Source: Deltaproteobacteria bacterium (GTDB taxonomy: Bacteria > Myxococcota_A > Polyangia > Polyangiales > Sandaracinaceae). From it: DNA of 50,878 bases. The stretch lies in assembly GCA_017303575.1 (NCBI GenBank), contig JAFLCL010000034.1, forward strand, positions 1 through 50,878, in the 5' to 3' direction. A model generated the notes under the pieces. The model searched no databases. It worked only from the letters and a program-made list of their open reading frames with translations, and had not been told where the DNA came from. A program made the translations under genes and the position numbers. Of the stretch, positions 1 to 7,154 are shown in pieces. How positions within the stretch are numbered: position 1 is the stretch's first letter; each line of letters starts with the position of its first letter.

Positions 1-191
1 TCTCGACGGTCGGCATCCAGCGTGGCCACATGGCGCTCCACGCGCGCTCGGTCGCGATCGCGGCGGGCGTCGTCGGCGAGCTCGTCGAGCGCGTCGCGCA
101 GGCCATCGCGGAGAGCGGACAGATCACCGTCGAGGCGGCGCGCGCCGAGCTCGCGCGTCAGCGCACGGCGAGCCTCGACGCCGCCGAGTGA
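1..191 (+). CDS. C-terminal end of an unidentified protein (partial)
   Basis: An open frame enters from the left edge (first full codon at base 3) and ends at a TGA at 189-191. The visible 62 residues are helical and rich in Ala, Arg and Glu, with a stretch STVGIQRGHMALH and a tail ending LDAAE. No family motif is recognisable in such a short tail. Codon use (GC-rich third positions) matches the neighbouring genes, so it is probably a true gene end rather than chance. The next gene, rtcA, starts 147 bases later on the same strand. Confidence 0.55.
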   Translation, partial: STVGIQRGHMALHARSVAIAAGVVGELVERVAQAIAESGQITVEAARAELARQRTASLDAAE

Positions 192-338
192 GAGAGCGAG
201 AAGACATCTCGCGAACGAATGCAGTGCGGAGCTCGGCGGCAGCGCCCCCATCGCGCGGCGCCTGCGCCGCGAGCGTGTGACGACGACGCGGTACCCACTT
301 CCGCGCCCGATCATCGTGCTGGTACCTTCGAGCCCACG

Positions 339-1364
339 ATGATCGTCCTCGATGGCAGCGCCGGCGAAGGTGGCGGACAGATCCTGCGCAGTGCGCTGAC
401 GCTGTCGATCCTCACGCGCACGCCGTTCCGCATGGAGCGCATCCGCGCGGGCCGACAGAAGCCGGGCCTGCTCGCGCAGCACCTGACCGCGATCGCCGCC
501 GCCAAGGCCGTGTCGAACGCCGAGGTCACGGGCGCCGATCCGGGCTCGCGCGAGATCACGTTCAAGCCGCGCACGGTGCACGGCGGCGATCACGCGTTCC
601 GTGTGGGCACCGCGGGATCGTCCACGCTCGTGCTGCAGACGGTCCTCCCCGCGCTCCTGCGCGCGTCCGAGCCGAGCACGATCACCGTCGAGGGCGGCAC
701 GCACAACCCTGCCGCACCGCCGTTCGAGTTCCTCGCCTGGAGCTTCCTCCCCGTGCTGACGAAGATGGGCGCGCAGATCGAGCTCACGCTCGAGCGCCCC
801 GGCTTCTATCCCAAGGGCGGCGGCCGCGTGCGCATGAAGGTCACGCCCGGATCGCTCGAGCCGCTCGAGCTCGAGGAGCGCGGCGCCGTGACGGGGCGCC
901 GCGTGATCGCGATCAGCGCGGGCCTGCCGCCTGCGATCGCCGATCGCGAGCTGCGCGTGGCCAAGGACCGTCTCTCGCTCGGCAGGGACGAGGTCGAGCG
1001 CATCGATCACCCCGAGGAGCTGGGGCCCGGCAACGTCGTCTACGTGGTGCACCGCTTCGCCAACGTGGCGGCGGTGTTCAGCGGCTTCGGCGATCGCGGC
1101 GCGCGCGCGGAGGAGGTCGCCGAGCAGGCGATCGGACCTTCGCTCCGCTACCTCGAGAGCAAGGGCGCTGTCGACGAGCACCTCGCCGATCAGCTGCTCG
1201 TGCCGATGGCGATGGGTCGCGGCGGCGTGTTCACCACCAGCGAGCCGAGCTCCCACTTCGAGACGCAGCTCGAGACCCTGCGGACCTTCCTCGGCGGCGA
1301 CGTCGAGGTGGACACCGCCGACGAGAAGACGTGGACGATCACCATGCGAGGCGCGCTCCTGTGA
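339..1364 (+). CDS. rtcA: RNA 3'-terminal phosphate cyclase
   Basis: Converts a 3'-phosphate on RNA to a 2',3'-cyclic phosphate using ATP, acting in cytoplasmic RNA repair or processing. The 341-residue product is full length for RtcA (about 340). It opens with the family signature DGSAGEGGGQILR and contains GGTHNPAAPPFEF near residue 120 and a glycine-rich FYPKGGGRVR stretch. His306, in the SSHFETQ segment, is in the place expected for the nucleotidylated histidine (His309 in E. coli). The start at 339 is chosen because homology begins at MIVLDG; the open frame extends upstream to 219 with unrelated residues. No rtcB ligase or rtcR activator gene is nearby, so it is not in the classical rtcBA operon. 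The PP2C gene downstream overlaps its stop codon. Confidence 0.95.
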   Translation: MIVLDGSAGEGGGQILRSALTLSILTRTPFRMERIRAGRQKPGLLAQHLTAIAAAKAVSNAEVTGADPGSREITFKPRTVHGGDHAFRVGTAGSSTLVLQTVLPALLRASEPSTITVEGGTHNPAAPPFEFLAWSFLPVLTKMGAQIELTLERPGFYPKGGGRVRMKVTPGSLEPLELEERGAVTGRRVIAISAGLPPAIADRELRVAKDRLSLGRDEVERIDHPEELGPGNVVYVVHRFANVAAVFSGFGDRGARAEEVAEQAIGPSLRYLESKGAVDEHLADQLLVPMAMGRGGVFTTSEPSSHFETQLETLRTFLGGDVEVDTADEKTWTITMRGALL

Positions 1365-2371
1365 CAGCAGTCGGTCTCTCGAGCTTCTTTCAGATCGCGG
1401 CCTTCGGAGACAAGAACGTCGGAGGCCGTGCCCACGACGAGGACGCGATCCTCGTGCGTCCCGACCTCGGCCTCTTCGCGGTCGCCGACGGCGCAGGCGG
1501 AGACAACGCGGGCAACATCGCGTCGAGCGTCGCGCTCGCCTCGCTCACGCGCGAGTTCGAGGCCACGCGCGGCATGGCCGAGCACGAGCTCGTGGACTCG
1601 CTCGGCGTGCTCGCGGGGGCGCGTCGTCTCTCACGCGCAGTGCACCGCGCGCACCGCGAGGTCTCCGCGATCGCCAAGAGCCACGATCGCTACCGCGGCA
1701 TGGGCACGACCATCGTGGCGATCTCGCTCCAGCTCGAGCACGGCCTCGCGCACCTCGCGAGCGTCGGCGACTCCACGTGCTTCCGCATGCGCAGCGGCAA
1801 CCTCGAGCAGCTGAGCGAAGATCACACGCTCGGTCGCGACGTCCTCGAGCTCACGCCCGACTTCGACGACGCCGCCGCCAAGCGCCTGCCGCGCAACGTG
1901 ATCACGCGCGCCCTCGGCATGAAGGACAACCTCCGCGTCGCCGTGCGCAGCTTCGACATCGCGAACGGCGATCGCTTCGTGCTCGTCTCGGACGGCGTCG
2001 CGGACGTGCTCGGCGACGACGCGATCGTCGAGGTCCTGCAGACGACGCGCGACGCCGAAGGCCACGCCCGCGGGCTCATCCAGGCAGCGCTCTCGCGCGG
2101 CCCCGACGACAACTGCGCCGCCGTGGTCCTCTCGATCCAGGCGGCGCTCGGCGTGTCGTCGATCCCCAAGGCGCACCACGCGCGTCCGCTCCGCAAGCAG
2201 CGTCGCGACACGCTCGACTCGCTCGCGCCCGAGCCCGAGATCGTGATCGTCGACGAAGAGCTCATCGAGGACAGCTGGGAGACGGAAGTGCACGCAGTGC
2301 CCGCACCCGCCGACGAGGTCATGTCCGACCTGCGGGCCTACGCGCGCTTCCAGAAACCGAAACGTTCTTGA
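1361..2371 (+). CDS. PP2C-family Ser/Thr protein phosphatase
   Basis: A 336-residue metal-dependent (Mg/Mn) phosphatase that removes phosphate from Ser/Thr residues. The PP2C motifs appear in order: DEDA (26-29), LFAVADGAGG with the metal-binding Asp43-Gly44, MGTTIVA, LASVGDST, SEDHTLG, RFVLVSDGV and DDNCAAVV. The last 80 residues are an acidic, probably unstructured tail. The start is the GTG at 1361 whose last two bases begin the TGA of rtcA (GTGA overlap), so translation of the two genes is probably coupled. Myxobacteria use many Hanks-type kinases, and this phosphatase may oppose one of them; the partner cannot be read from the sequence. Confidence 0.9.
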   Translation: MTAVGLSSFFQIAAFGDKNVGGRAHDEDAILVRPDLGLFAVADGAGGDNAGNIASSVALASLTREFEATRGMAEHELVDSLGVLAGARRLSRAVHRAHREVSAIAKSHDRYRGMGTTIVAISLQLEHGLAHLASVGDSTCFRMRSGNLEQLSEDHTLGRDVLELTPDFDDAAAKRLPRNVITRALGMKDNLRVAVRSFDIANGDRFVLVSDGVADVLGDDAIVEVLQTTRDAEGHARGLIQAALSRGPDDNCAAVVLSIQAALGVSSIPKAHHARPLRKQRRDTLDSLAPEPEIVIVDEELIEDSWETEVHAVPAPADEVMSDLRAYARFQKPKRS

Positions 2372-2400
2372 GTTGGCCGGGCAAGGGGCCGCTGGCCCCT
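2369..2400 (+). terminator. Hairpin starting at the PP2C stop codon
   Basis: The sequence from the TGA stop reads TGAGTTGGCCGGGCA, followed by a perfect 7-bp stem (AGGGGCC at 2384-2390 with GGCCCCT at 2394-2400, 3-base loop). No T-run follows. A second TTCGAGTTGGCCGG copy lies at about 2423. It belongs to the family of TGA-anchored hairpins also found at 26311, 26452, 37945 and 38706. Confidence 0.5.
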
Positions 2401-2441
2401 CTGCACACCCCGTCGTCTCGATCTTCGAGTTGGCCGGCCGA

Positions 2442-3014
2442 TCACGACGCCTTCTGTGAGTGCGTGCCGGTGACGCGCGCGAGGAGCTCGACGCGGCTGT
2501 GCACGCCGAGCTTCGCGAAGATGCGCTTCATGTAGGTGTTGACCGTCGAGATCGTGAGGCCTGTCGCGTCCGAGATCTCGCGGGTCGAGGAACCCGACAC
2601 GAGACGTCCGACGACGTCTCGCTCGCGCGGCGTGAGCGGTGTGTTCTCGAGCAGCGCCTTCACGTCGATCTCGTTCTTCGGCGCGTTCACCCGCGGCGCG
2701 AGCACGAGCCCGCGCGCGAGCAGCTTCGCGCCCCACCGCGCCAGGCGTGTCTGATCGTCGCCGAGGCGGTTCGATCCGTCGGGCGCGAAGAGGTGGAGCT
2801 TGCCGACCGCGTTCTTGCCGTGGACGAGGGGCAAGACGAGCCCATCGCCCGAGCTCGGGACCTTGTTGCGTAGCTCGCTGGAGTCGAGGGTCAGTCGGTA
2901 TCCGCTCGCGGAGGTGAGCTCGGCGAGCGAGGCCACCGCGCGCTGCGGGTACGTTGCATCGGGCTCGAGATCGAAGAGGGTGTCGACGAGCTCGAGCTGA
3001 CGGGGGGACAACAT
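2442..3014 (-). CDS. LuxR-family transcriptional regulator (helix-turn-helix)
   Basis: A 190-residue DNA-binding regulator. The C-terminal 60 residues (about 126-182) are a LuxR/GerE helix-turn-helix: LTPRERDVVGRLVSG, then TREISDATGLTISTVNTYM and KLGVHSRVELLAR. The N-terminal 110 residues look like a small GAF/PAS-like sensor domain but carry no clear ligand motif. There is no receiver domain with the conserved Asp, so it is not a classical response regulator. The start at 3014 (MLSPRQ) is preferred; the frame stays open to 3158 but the extra N-terminal residues look non-coding. It converges with the PP2C gene and is divergent from the helical-repeat gene at 3188. Its target is unknown. Confidence 0.85.
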   Translation of the reverse strand: MLSPRQLELVDTLFDLEPDATYPQRAVASLAELTSASGYRLTLDSSELRNKVPSSGDGLVLPLVHGKNAVGKLHLFAPDGSNRLGDDQTRLARWGAKLLARGLVLAPRVNAPKNEIDVKALLENTPLTPRERDVVGRLVSGSSTREISDATGLTISTVNTYMKRIFAKLGVHSRVELLARVTGTHSQKAS

Positions 3015-3187
3015 GTGCACCTCGATGGTCGGTGGAGACTCGATGGCGAAGCACGGCACAATCCGAGTCCGCCTCTGGGGTGTCCTGGGGTGGGGTCGCG
3101 TGATGTCAATACGGATGGACATCGCAGAACGGATCGTCATCGGGGCCGCGTTGACCATCGACGTGTCGCCGTGCGAACACTCGGCCC

Positions 3188-4975
3188 GTGCCGACGGCCT
3201 CGACGCTCCTCGCCGAAGAGCTCTTCGCGAGCGCAGATCCCCGCTTTCTCGCGGCGATCTACGACGTTCAGGTCCCGCGCGGAACGATCACGAAGAAGGG
3301 TTGGGGCAATCGATCGTTCGACGTGCCTACTCCTTTCGAGCGCAACGTTTTCAAGTCGCACCCATTGGGCGCGTTCGCCAAGCGATGGCTCGAGGATCCG
3401 CGCGCGTGGGCCAGAGATCAGCTGCTCGCGTACGTGAGCGATGGCTGTGATCGACCGGGCCATCGCACGCTCGTGAAGCGTCTCTACAAGGGCGCCGAGG
3501 ATCGTGGCGATCACGAGCTCGTCGCGCGCTTCCTCGTCGCGTTCGATCGCATGCGCAAGCTGCGCACGCGCACCCGCAAGACCTACGACTGGACCACACG
3601 CACCGTCGTCGATCGCACCGAGGTGCACGCAGTGAAGCCGCGCACCGCGGGCACGTTCCACTTCTCGCAGCGCACGCGCAACTACCTCCAGGCGCGCGCG
3701 GCGCGTCACCTCCGCGGGCTCGGGACGCGCGAGCCGATCGCGTACCGACGCGCGGTGCTCGAGGCCGTGACGCGCTACGAAGACGCCGACTTCCCCGCAG
3801 GCCTCTCGCTCCTCCGCATGCGAGGCCTCCTCAACGTGCTCTTCGCGCACAGCGACGCGCTCGCTCGCTTCGATCGCAAGATCGACCTCGCGAGCGGCAA
3901 GACGCTCGCCGATCTGTCGCCCGCGCCGCACCACCCCGAGGCCTGGAAGGCGGCCGTGTCGGAGATCCTCGACGCACTGCCGCGCACACGCTCGCTGTTT
4001 CTGCGTCGTCAGCTCGTGCGCTGGCTCGAGCGGGACTTCGCGGCCTCCCTCGCGTCGATCGACATCGTGCGCGTGCAAGCATTCCTCGCGTCCTCGCATC
4101 CGGACGTGCAGCTCTTCGGCGCGCGCCTGCTCGAGAAAGCCGTGGGCGTCGAGAACCTCCTGCTCGACGAGTGGCTCGCGCTGCTCGCGAGCGACGACGC
4201 GGAGGTGCTGCCGCTGATCGTCGCCAAGATGTCGGCGGCCGTGACGCCCGCGCGCGCGACGCTCGAGCAGTGTGTCGCCCTGGCCCGACACGTGGCCTAC
4301 GCCCCCGCGATGCTCGGCATCGAGTGGACCGAGACCAAGGATCTCCACACGAAGGCGGAGCTCGAGGCCGCGCTGCCGGTCGTCGACGCGACGGTGCGCG
4401 AGGCGCGCATGCGCGGCGTCGCGTTCCTCACACCCGCGCTCTTGAACGAGGAGCTCGGCCACGACGCGCACCTGCGCGAGATCCTCGACTCGCGTCACGC
4501 CGACGTGCGCGCGAAGGGCTTCGAGCTGCTCGAGCAGACGCCGCGCTTCCGCGACTCCATCGTGCTGTGGGCGGCGCTCACCGAGTCTCCACATGCCGAC
4601 GCGCGCGCGTTCTTGCTGTCGCTGCTGGCGCGTCGTCGGGTCGCGCTCGAGGCCACCACGCTCGGCGACAAGAGCCTCCATCACCTCTGGGCCACGACGA
4701 TCCTCGAGGTGAACCGCGGAAGCCGCGCCAAGCAGCGTGCGCTCACGCAGCTCGGTGAGCGCCTCGAGTCCCAGCCGCAGCAGGCCGACGAGCTCCTGCC
4801 GCTGCTCTCGCTCGCGCTGCGCTCGGTGCGCGAGACGGAGCGGCGCGGCGCGCTGAGCTCGCTCGTACGCGCGGCCGTGCGACAGCCCCAGGTGCGCGAC
4901 GCGATCGCGCGCCACGCGCCCGACATCCAGATCGCGGGCCTCGGGCCTCAGCTCGCGGCGGGAGGGCCGGGCTGA
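3188..4975 (+). CDS. Helical-repeat (HEAT-like) protein paired with the SWIM protein
   Basis: A 595-residue soluble protein with no signal peptide. It is rich in Leu, Ala and Arg, with repeated amphipathic helix pairs from about residue 210 to the end (for example LLDEWLALLAS, ILDALPRTRS, LLSLALRSV), consistent with HEAT or armadillo-like repeats. The N-terminal 150 residues (WGNRSFDVPTPFERNVFKSH onward) form a distinct basic region. No catalytic motif is seen. It starts at GTG 3188, and its TGA overlaps by one base the ATG of the SWIM zinc-finger gene at 4975, so the two are almost certainly co-translated and work together. Function is not assigned; a scaffold for the SWIM protein is an inference. 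Confidence 0.75.
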   Translation: MPTASTLLAEELFASADPRFLAAIYDVQVPRGTITKKGWGNRSFDVPTPFERNVFKSHPLGAFAKRWLEDPRAWARDQLLAYVSDGCDRPGHRTLVKRLYKGAEDRGDHELVARFLVAFDRMRKLRTRTRKTYDWTTRTVVDRTEVHAVKPRTAGTFHFSQRTRNYLQARAARHLRGLGTREPIAYRRAVLEAVTRYEDADFPAGLSLLRMRGLLNVLFAHSDALARFDRKIDLASGKTLADLSPAPHHPEAWKAAVSEILDALPRTRSLFLRRQLVRWLERDFAASLASIDIVRVQAFLASSHPDVQLFGARLLEKAVGVENLLLDEWLALLASDDAEVLPLIVAKMSAAVTPARATLEQCVALARHVAYAPAMLGIEWTETKDLHTKAELEAALPVVDATVREARMRGVAFLTPALLNEELGHDAHLREILDSRHADVRAKGFELLEQTPRFRDSIVLWAALTESPHADARAFLLSLLARRRVALEATTLGDKSLHHLWATTILEVNRGSRAKQRALTQLGERLESQPQQADELLPLLSLALRSVRETERRGALSSLVRAAVRQPQVRDAIARHAPDIQIAGLGPQLAAGGPG

Positions 4976-6666
4976 TGGAGTACTCACTCCGCTACCTCGG
5001 CCGCTCGCACGTCGAGCAGGGCCCCTACCGCTCGACGGTGACGTTCTCACCGAACCTCTCGCGCGAGCGCGTGTGGTTCGACGGCGAGCTCCGCGATCCC
5101 TTGCGCTTCCGCGAGGCGATGTCGGCGCTGCACGAGGTGGTGGTCGGCGATCACCGCTTCCAGCGTCGCGACAAGTCCGCGTACGAGGCGTGGAAGAAGC
5201 AGAAGATCCAGGAGCAGAGCCAGCTCCGCGCGACGCTGCTCGATCGCGCGCGCGTGCAGGCCGCGCAGGAGATCGCGAAGCAAGCGATCCCGGCCAACCT
5301 CGAGGGCGACTTCCGACGCTTGCACCGCAAGTACTGGGACGCGCGCGTGCGCTGGGCGAACGAGCTCGCGCGCAACGACCCGCAGATGTTCCGCGCGCTC
5401 GTGCCGTGTGATCCCGTGATCTCCGTCGCGGACGACGTCGTCTTCTTCGAGGCGTTCAGCAAGGACGAGTCGAGCTACGGCTGCCTCTACGTCGATCGCG
5501 AGGGCTTCGTCGGCGGTCAGGACGCCGGTCTCGGCACGACGAACGTCGACTATTCGATGGCGCTCTACGAGCGCTTCCAGGCGCTGCGCACCTACCGCAC
5601 GACGCGCCTCCACCTCGACCCCCGAGGCTTCGACGTCGCCGTCGAGGGCAAGGCCGACTACCGCGAAGAGAAGATCGATCTGCCGCCCTCGTGGCTCCGC
5701 GGCTTCGGTCAGATCTCGGCCACGAGCGGCCTCGCGACCGAGAGCGTGAAGCTCGACACCGCGACGATCTATTCGTTGCTCGTCTTCTTGCGCAGGAACC
5801 GCGAGAAGACGGGGCCGCGCGCGATCGTGTTCGAGCTCCGCCGTGGCAAGCCGCCGGCGCTCGTGCTCCAGCCGTGGGGCATGCGCCTCGAGTCACGCGG
5901 TCCCAACTACGAGGGCACCTCCGATCAGGACGTGAAGGTGTGGGGACGTCGGCGCCTCTCGGTGCTCGCGCGCCTCTTGCCGATGATCGAGCACGTCGAG
6001 GTGCAGCTGCTCGGGAACGGCCTGCCCTCGCTCTGGGTCGCGAAGATGGGCGAGATGCGCTTCTTGCTCGCGCTCTCGGGCTGGACGACGAACGACTGGA
6101 CGCGCGGCACCGGCCTCGATCTCCTGTCGGGCGCGATCCTCTCGGACGAGGCCACCCGACAGAACGTGTGGACCTTCCTCCGCAGCGCGCGCATGGCCGA
6201 TCGCGCCACCATCGCCGCCGAGCTCGGCAAGAAGGGGACCGAGATCGCAGGGGCGCTCCATCACCTCGGCCGTGAGGGACAGCTCCTCTACGATCCCGTC
6301 ACGCGCGCGTACCGCTTCCGCCAGGTCATCGACGCGCCCGACGCGCGCAAGGTGATGACGGCCGAGCCCGAGGAGCTCACGAAGGGCAAAGAGCTCTTCC
6401 TCGGCGCGCGCGTCGCGGTCGGAAAGACGGAGCCCATCCCCGGCAACAAGCGCTATCTCTCGGCGAAGATCGCCGGCGAGACGTGCGAGGCGATCGTCGA
6501 CGCCGACGGCCTCATGACGCGCGCGAAGTGCAGCTGTCACCACTTCTTCAAGAACGGCCTCCGCGCGGGGCCCTGTCGTCACCTTCTCGCGCTACGTCTC
6601 ACCGCTCAGGGCGGCGACGAGCTCCGCCTCCAGAGCGCCAGCCTCGGCGGCGGCTTCATTCACTAG
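4975..6666 (+). CDS. SWIM zinc-finger protein
   Basis: A 563-residue protein with a C-terminal SWIM zinc finger: Cys519-x-Cys521 ... Cys534-x-His536 within AKCSCHHFFKNG and GPCRHLLALRL. SWIM domains bind zinc and mediate DNA or protein contacts. The N-terminal part (EYSLRYLGRSHVEQGPYRS) and middle region do not match an enzyme I recognise; a short helical WTFLRSARMADRATIAAELG stretch near residue 400 may be a winged-helix-like segment. It is coupled by a one-base overlap to the helical-repeat protein upstream. SWIM genes in bacteria often sit with MoxR-ATPase and von Willebrand factor A genes, but neither is present here, so this is a two-gene variant or an incomplete set. Confidence 0.85.
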   Translation: MEYSLRYLGRSHVEQGPYRSTVTFSPNLSRERVWFDGELRDPLRFREAMSALHEVVVGDHRFQRRDKSAYEAWKKQKIQEQSQLRATLLDRARVQAAQEIAKQAIPANLEGDFRRLHRKYWDARVRWANELARNDPQMFRALVPCDPVISVADDVVFFEAFSKDESSYGCLYVDREGFVGGQDAGLGTTNVDYSMALYERFQALRTYRTTRLHLDPRGFDVAVEGKADYREEKIDLPPSWLRGFGQISATSGLATESVKLDTATIYSLLVFLRRNREKTGPRAIVFELRRGKPPALVLQPWGMRLESRGPNYEGTSDQDVKVWGRRRLSVLARLLPMIEHVEVQLLGNGLPSLWVAKMGEMRFLLALSGWTTNDWTRGTGLDLLSGAILSDEATRQNVWTFLRSARMADRATIAAELGKKGTEIAGALHHLGREGQLLYDPVTRAYRFRQVIDAPDARKVMTAEPEELTKGKELFLGARVAVGKTEPIPGNKRYLSAKIAGETCEAIVDADGLMTRAKCSCHHFFKNGLRAGPCRHLLALRLTAQGGDELRLQSASLGGGFIH

Positions 6667-6798
6667 TCACACCGGCCTCCGGCCGGAGGGCGGGGGCCGA
6701 GCCCCCACCAACCCCCGCTCGTCTCTTCGCTCCGCTTCGCTCCGCTCCCATCCTCGCTGCTCCAGGGGGAGCTACGCTCCCCCGCCGCAAGGCGCCCC
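6667..6798. repeat. Intergenic dispersed repeat with nested hairpins
   Basis: GC-rich non-coding DNA between the SWIM gene and the retron RNA. It contains GGGGGC-CGA-GCCCCC (from about 6693), a TTCGCTCC-rich stretch, and a perfect GGGGGAGC-TAC-GCTCCCCC hairpin at 6765-6783 followed by GCCGCAAGGCGCCC. The segment 6758-6798 recurs almost unchanged at 26392-26432, and the first hairpin resembles, in reverse orientation, 35541-35573. No open frame with family similarity is seen. It may act as a terminator or be a mobile miniature repeat. Confidence 0.6.
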
Positions 6799-6840
6799 AG
6801 GCAGAAGTCGTCTGTCGCGCCTCTTTGACTGGTTCTCTGA

Positions 6841-6867
6841 CAATCGATCTTCCGAGTGAGAGGTGAA
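6841..6867 (+). repeat. Retron a1 inverted-repeat arm
   Basis: The 27 bases beginning CAATCGATCTTCCGAGTGAG are complementary to 7066-7092 except at two positions. In retrons a1 and a2 pair to bring the priming guanosine next to the msd template end. Confidence 0.9.
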
Positions 6868-6946
6868 GGCACGAGCCCTCATGCTGCGGCGTTACGCCGT
6901 GGTCGACGTTGGCCTTCCATTGCTCACCCACGCCCGTTGTTCTTTT

Positions 6947-7028
6947 CGGTACCTGCACTAGCTGTCGTTGGCACCGAGGAGAGCGGCGCGAGCGGCGCTC
7001 TGCCAAGCGACAGCTAGTGCAGGTACCG
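6947..7028 (+). other. msd long hairpin (template for msDNA)
   Basis: Left arm CGGTACCTGCACTAGCTGTC (from 6947) continues to 6972 and pairs with 7002-7028, one bulged C on the right arm. The inner loop (6973-7001) contains a further short AGAGCG/CGCTCT stem. This segment is the expected template for the single-stranded msDNA made by the RT. Confidence 0.85.
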
Positions 7029-7065
7029 TCGTGAACGGACGTGGTCCAGGGGTAGAAGTCGAGCT

Positions 7066-7092
7066 TTCACCTCTCTCTCGGACGATCGATTG
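7066..7092 (+). repeat. Retron a2 inverted-repeat arm
   Basis: The 27 bases beginning TTCACCTCTCTCTCGGACGA pair with a1 (25 of 27). The arm ends 62 bases before the RT start codon and its last six bases form the beginning of the first 13-base tandem repeat. Confidence 0.9.
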
Positions 7093-7151
7093 GCACCTTC
7101 GACTGGCATGCACGACTGGCATGCTCGACTGGCACGCTCGACTCGATCGCA
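7087..7151 (+). repeat. Five-copy 13-base tandem repeat between a2 and the RT gene
   Basis: Consecutive 13-base units start at 7087, 7100, 7113, 7126 and 7139. The consensus is CGACTGGCATGCT; the second to fourth copies differ at one to three positions and the outer two are more diverged. The array ends 3 bases before the RT ATG and covers the place where a ribosome binding site would lie, and no clear purine-rich one is visible. It may influence RT translation or processing of the retron transcript; no function is shown by sequence alone. Confidence 0.8.
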
Positions 7152-7154
7152 CCC

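Larger units (their letters stand above)
6841..7092 (+). ncRNA. msr-msd: Retron msr-msd non-coding RNA
   Basis: The template and primer RNA for the retron reverse transcriptase encoded at 7155. Its ends are inverted repeats a1 (6841-6867) and a2 (7066-7092), which pair over 27 positions with only two mismatches. After a1 comes the msr part with a small CGGCG-TTA-CGCCG hairpin (6887-6899). Next is the msd part, a long hairpin whose arms (6947-6972 and 7002-7028) pair over about 26 bp with one bulged base. The branching guanosine should lie just after a1, around GGCACGAGC, but cannot be fixed by eye. The order a1-msr-msd-a2-RT on one strand is the standard retron layout. Known myxobacterial retrons (Mx162 type) have similar large msd stems. 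Exact RNA ends are inferred. Confidence 0.9.

Noticed and set aside
3137..5050. A long minus-strand open frame of 637 codons opposite the helical-repeat gene
   Set aside because: The plus-strand gene has a coherent protein with a coupled partner. The minus frame is arginine-rich shadow coding that arises in very GC-rich DNA.
7087..7151. The 13-base repeats as a small CRISPR array
   Set aside because: The units are directly adjacent with no spacers and there are no cas genes.
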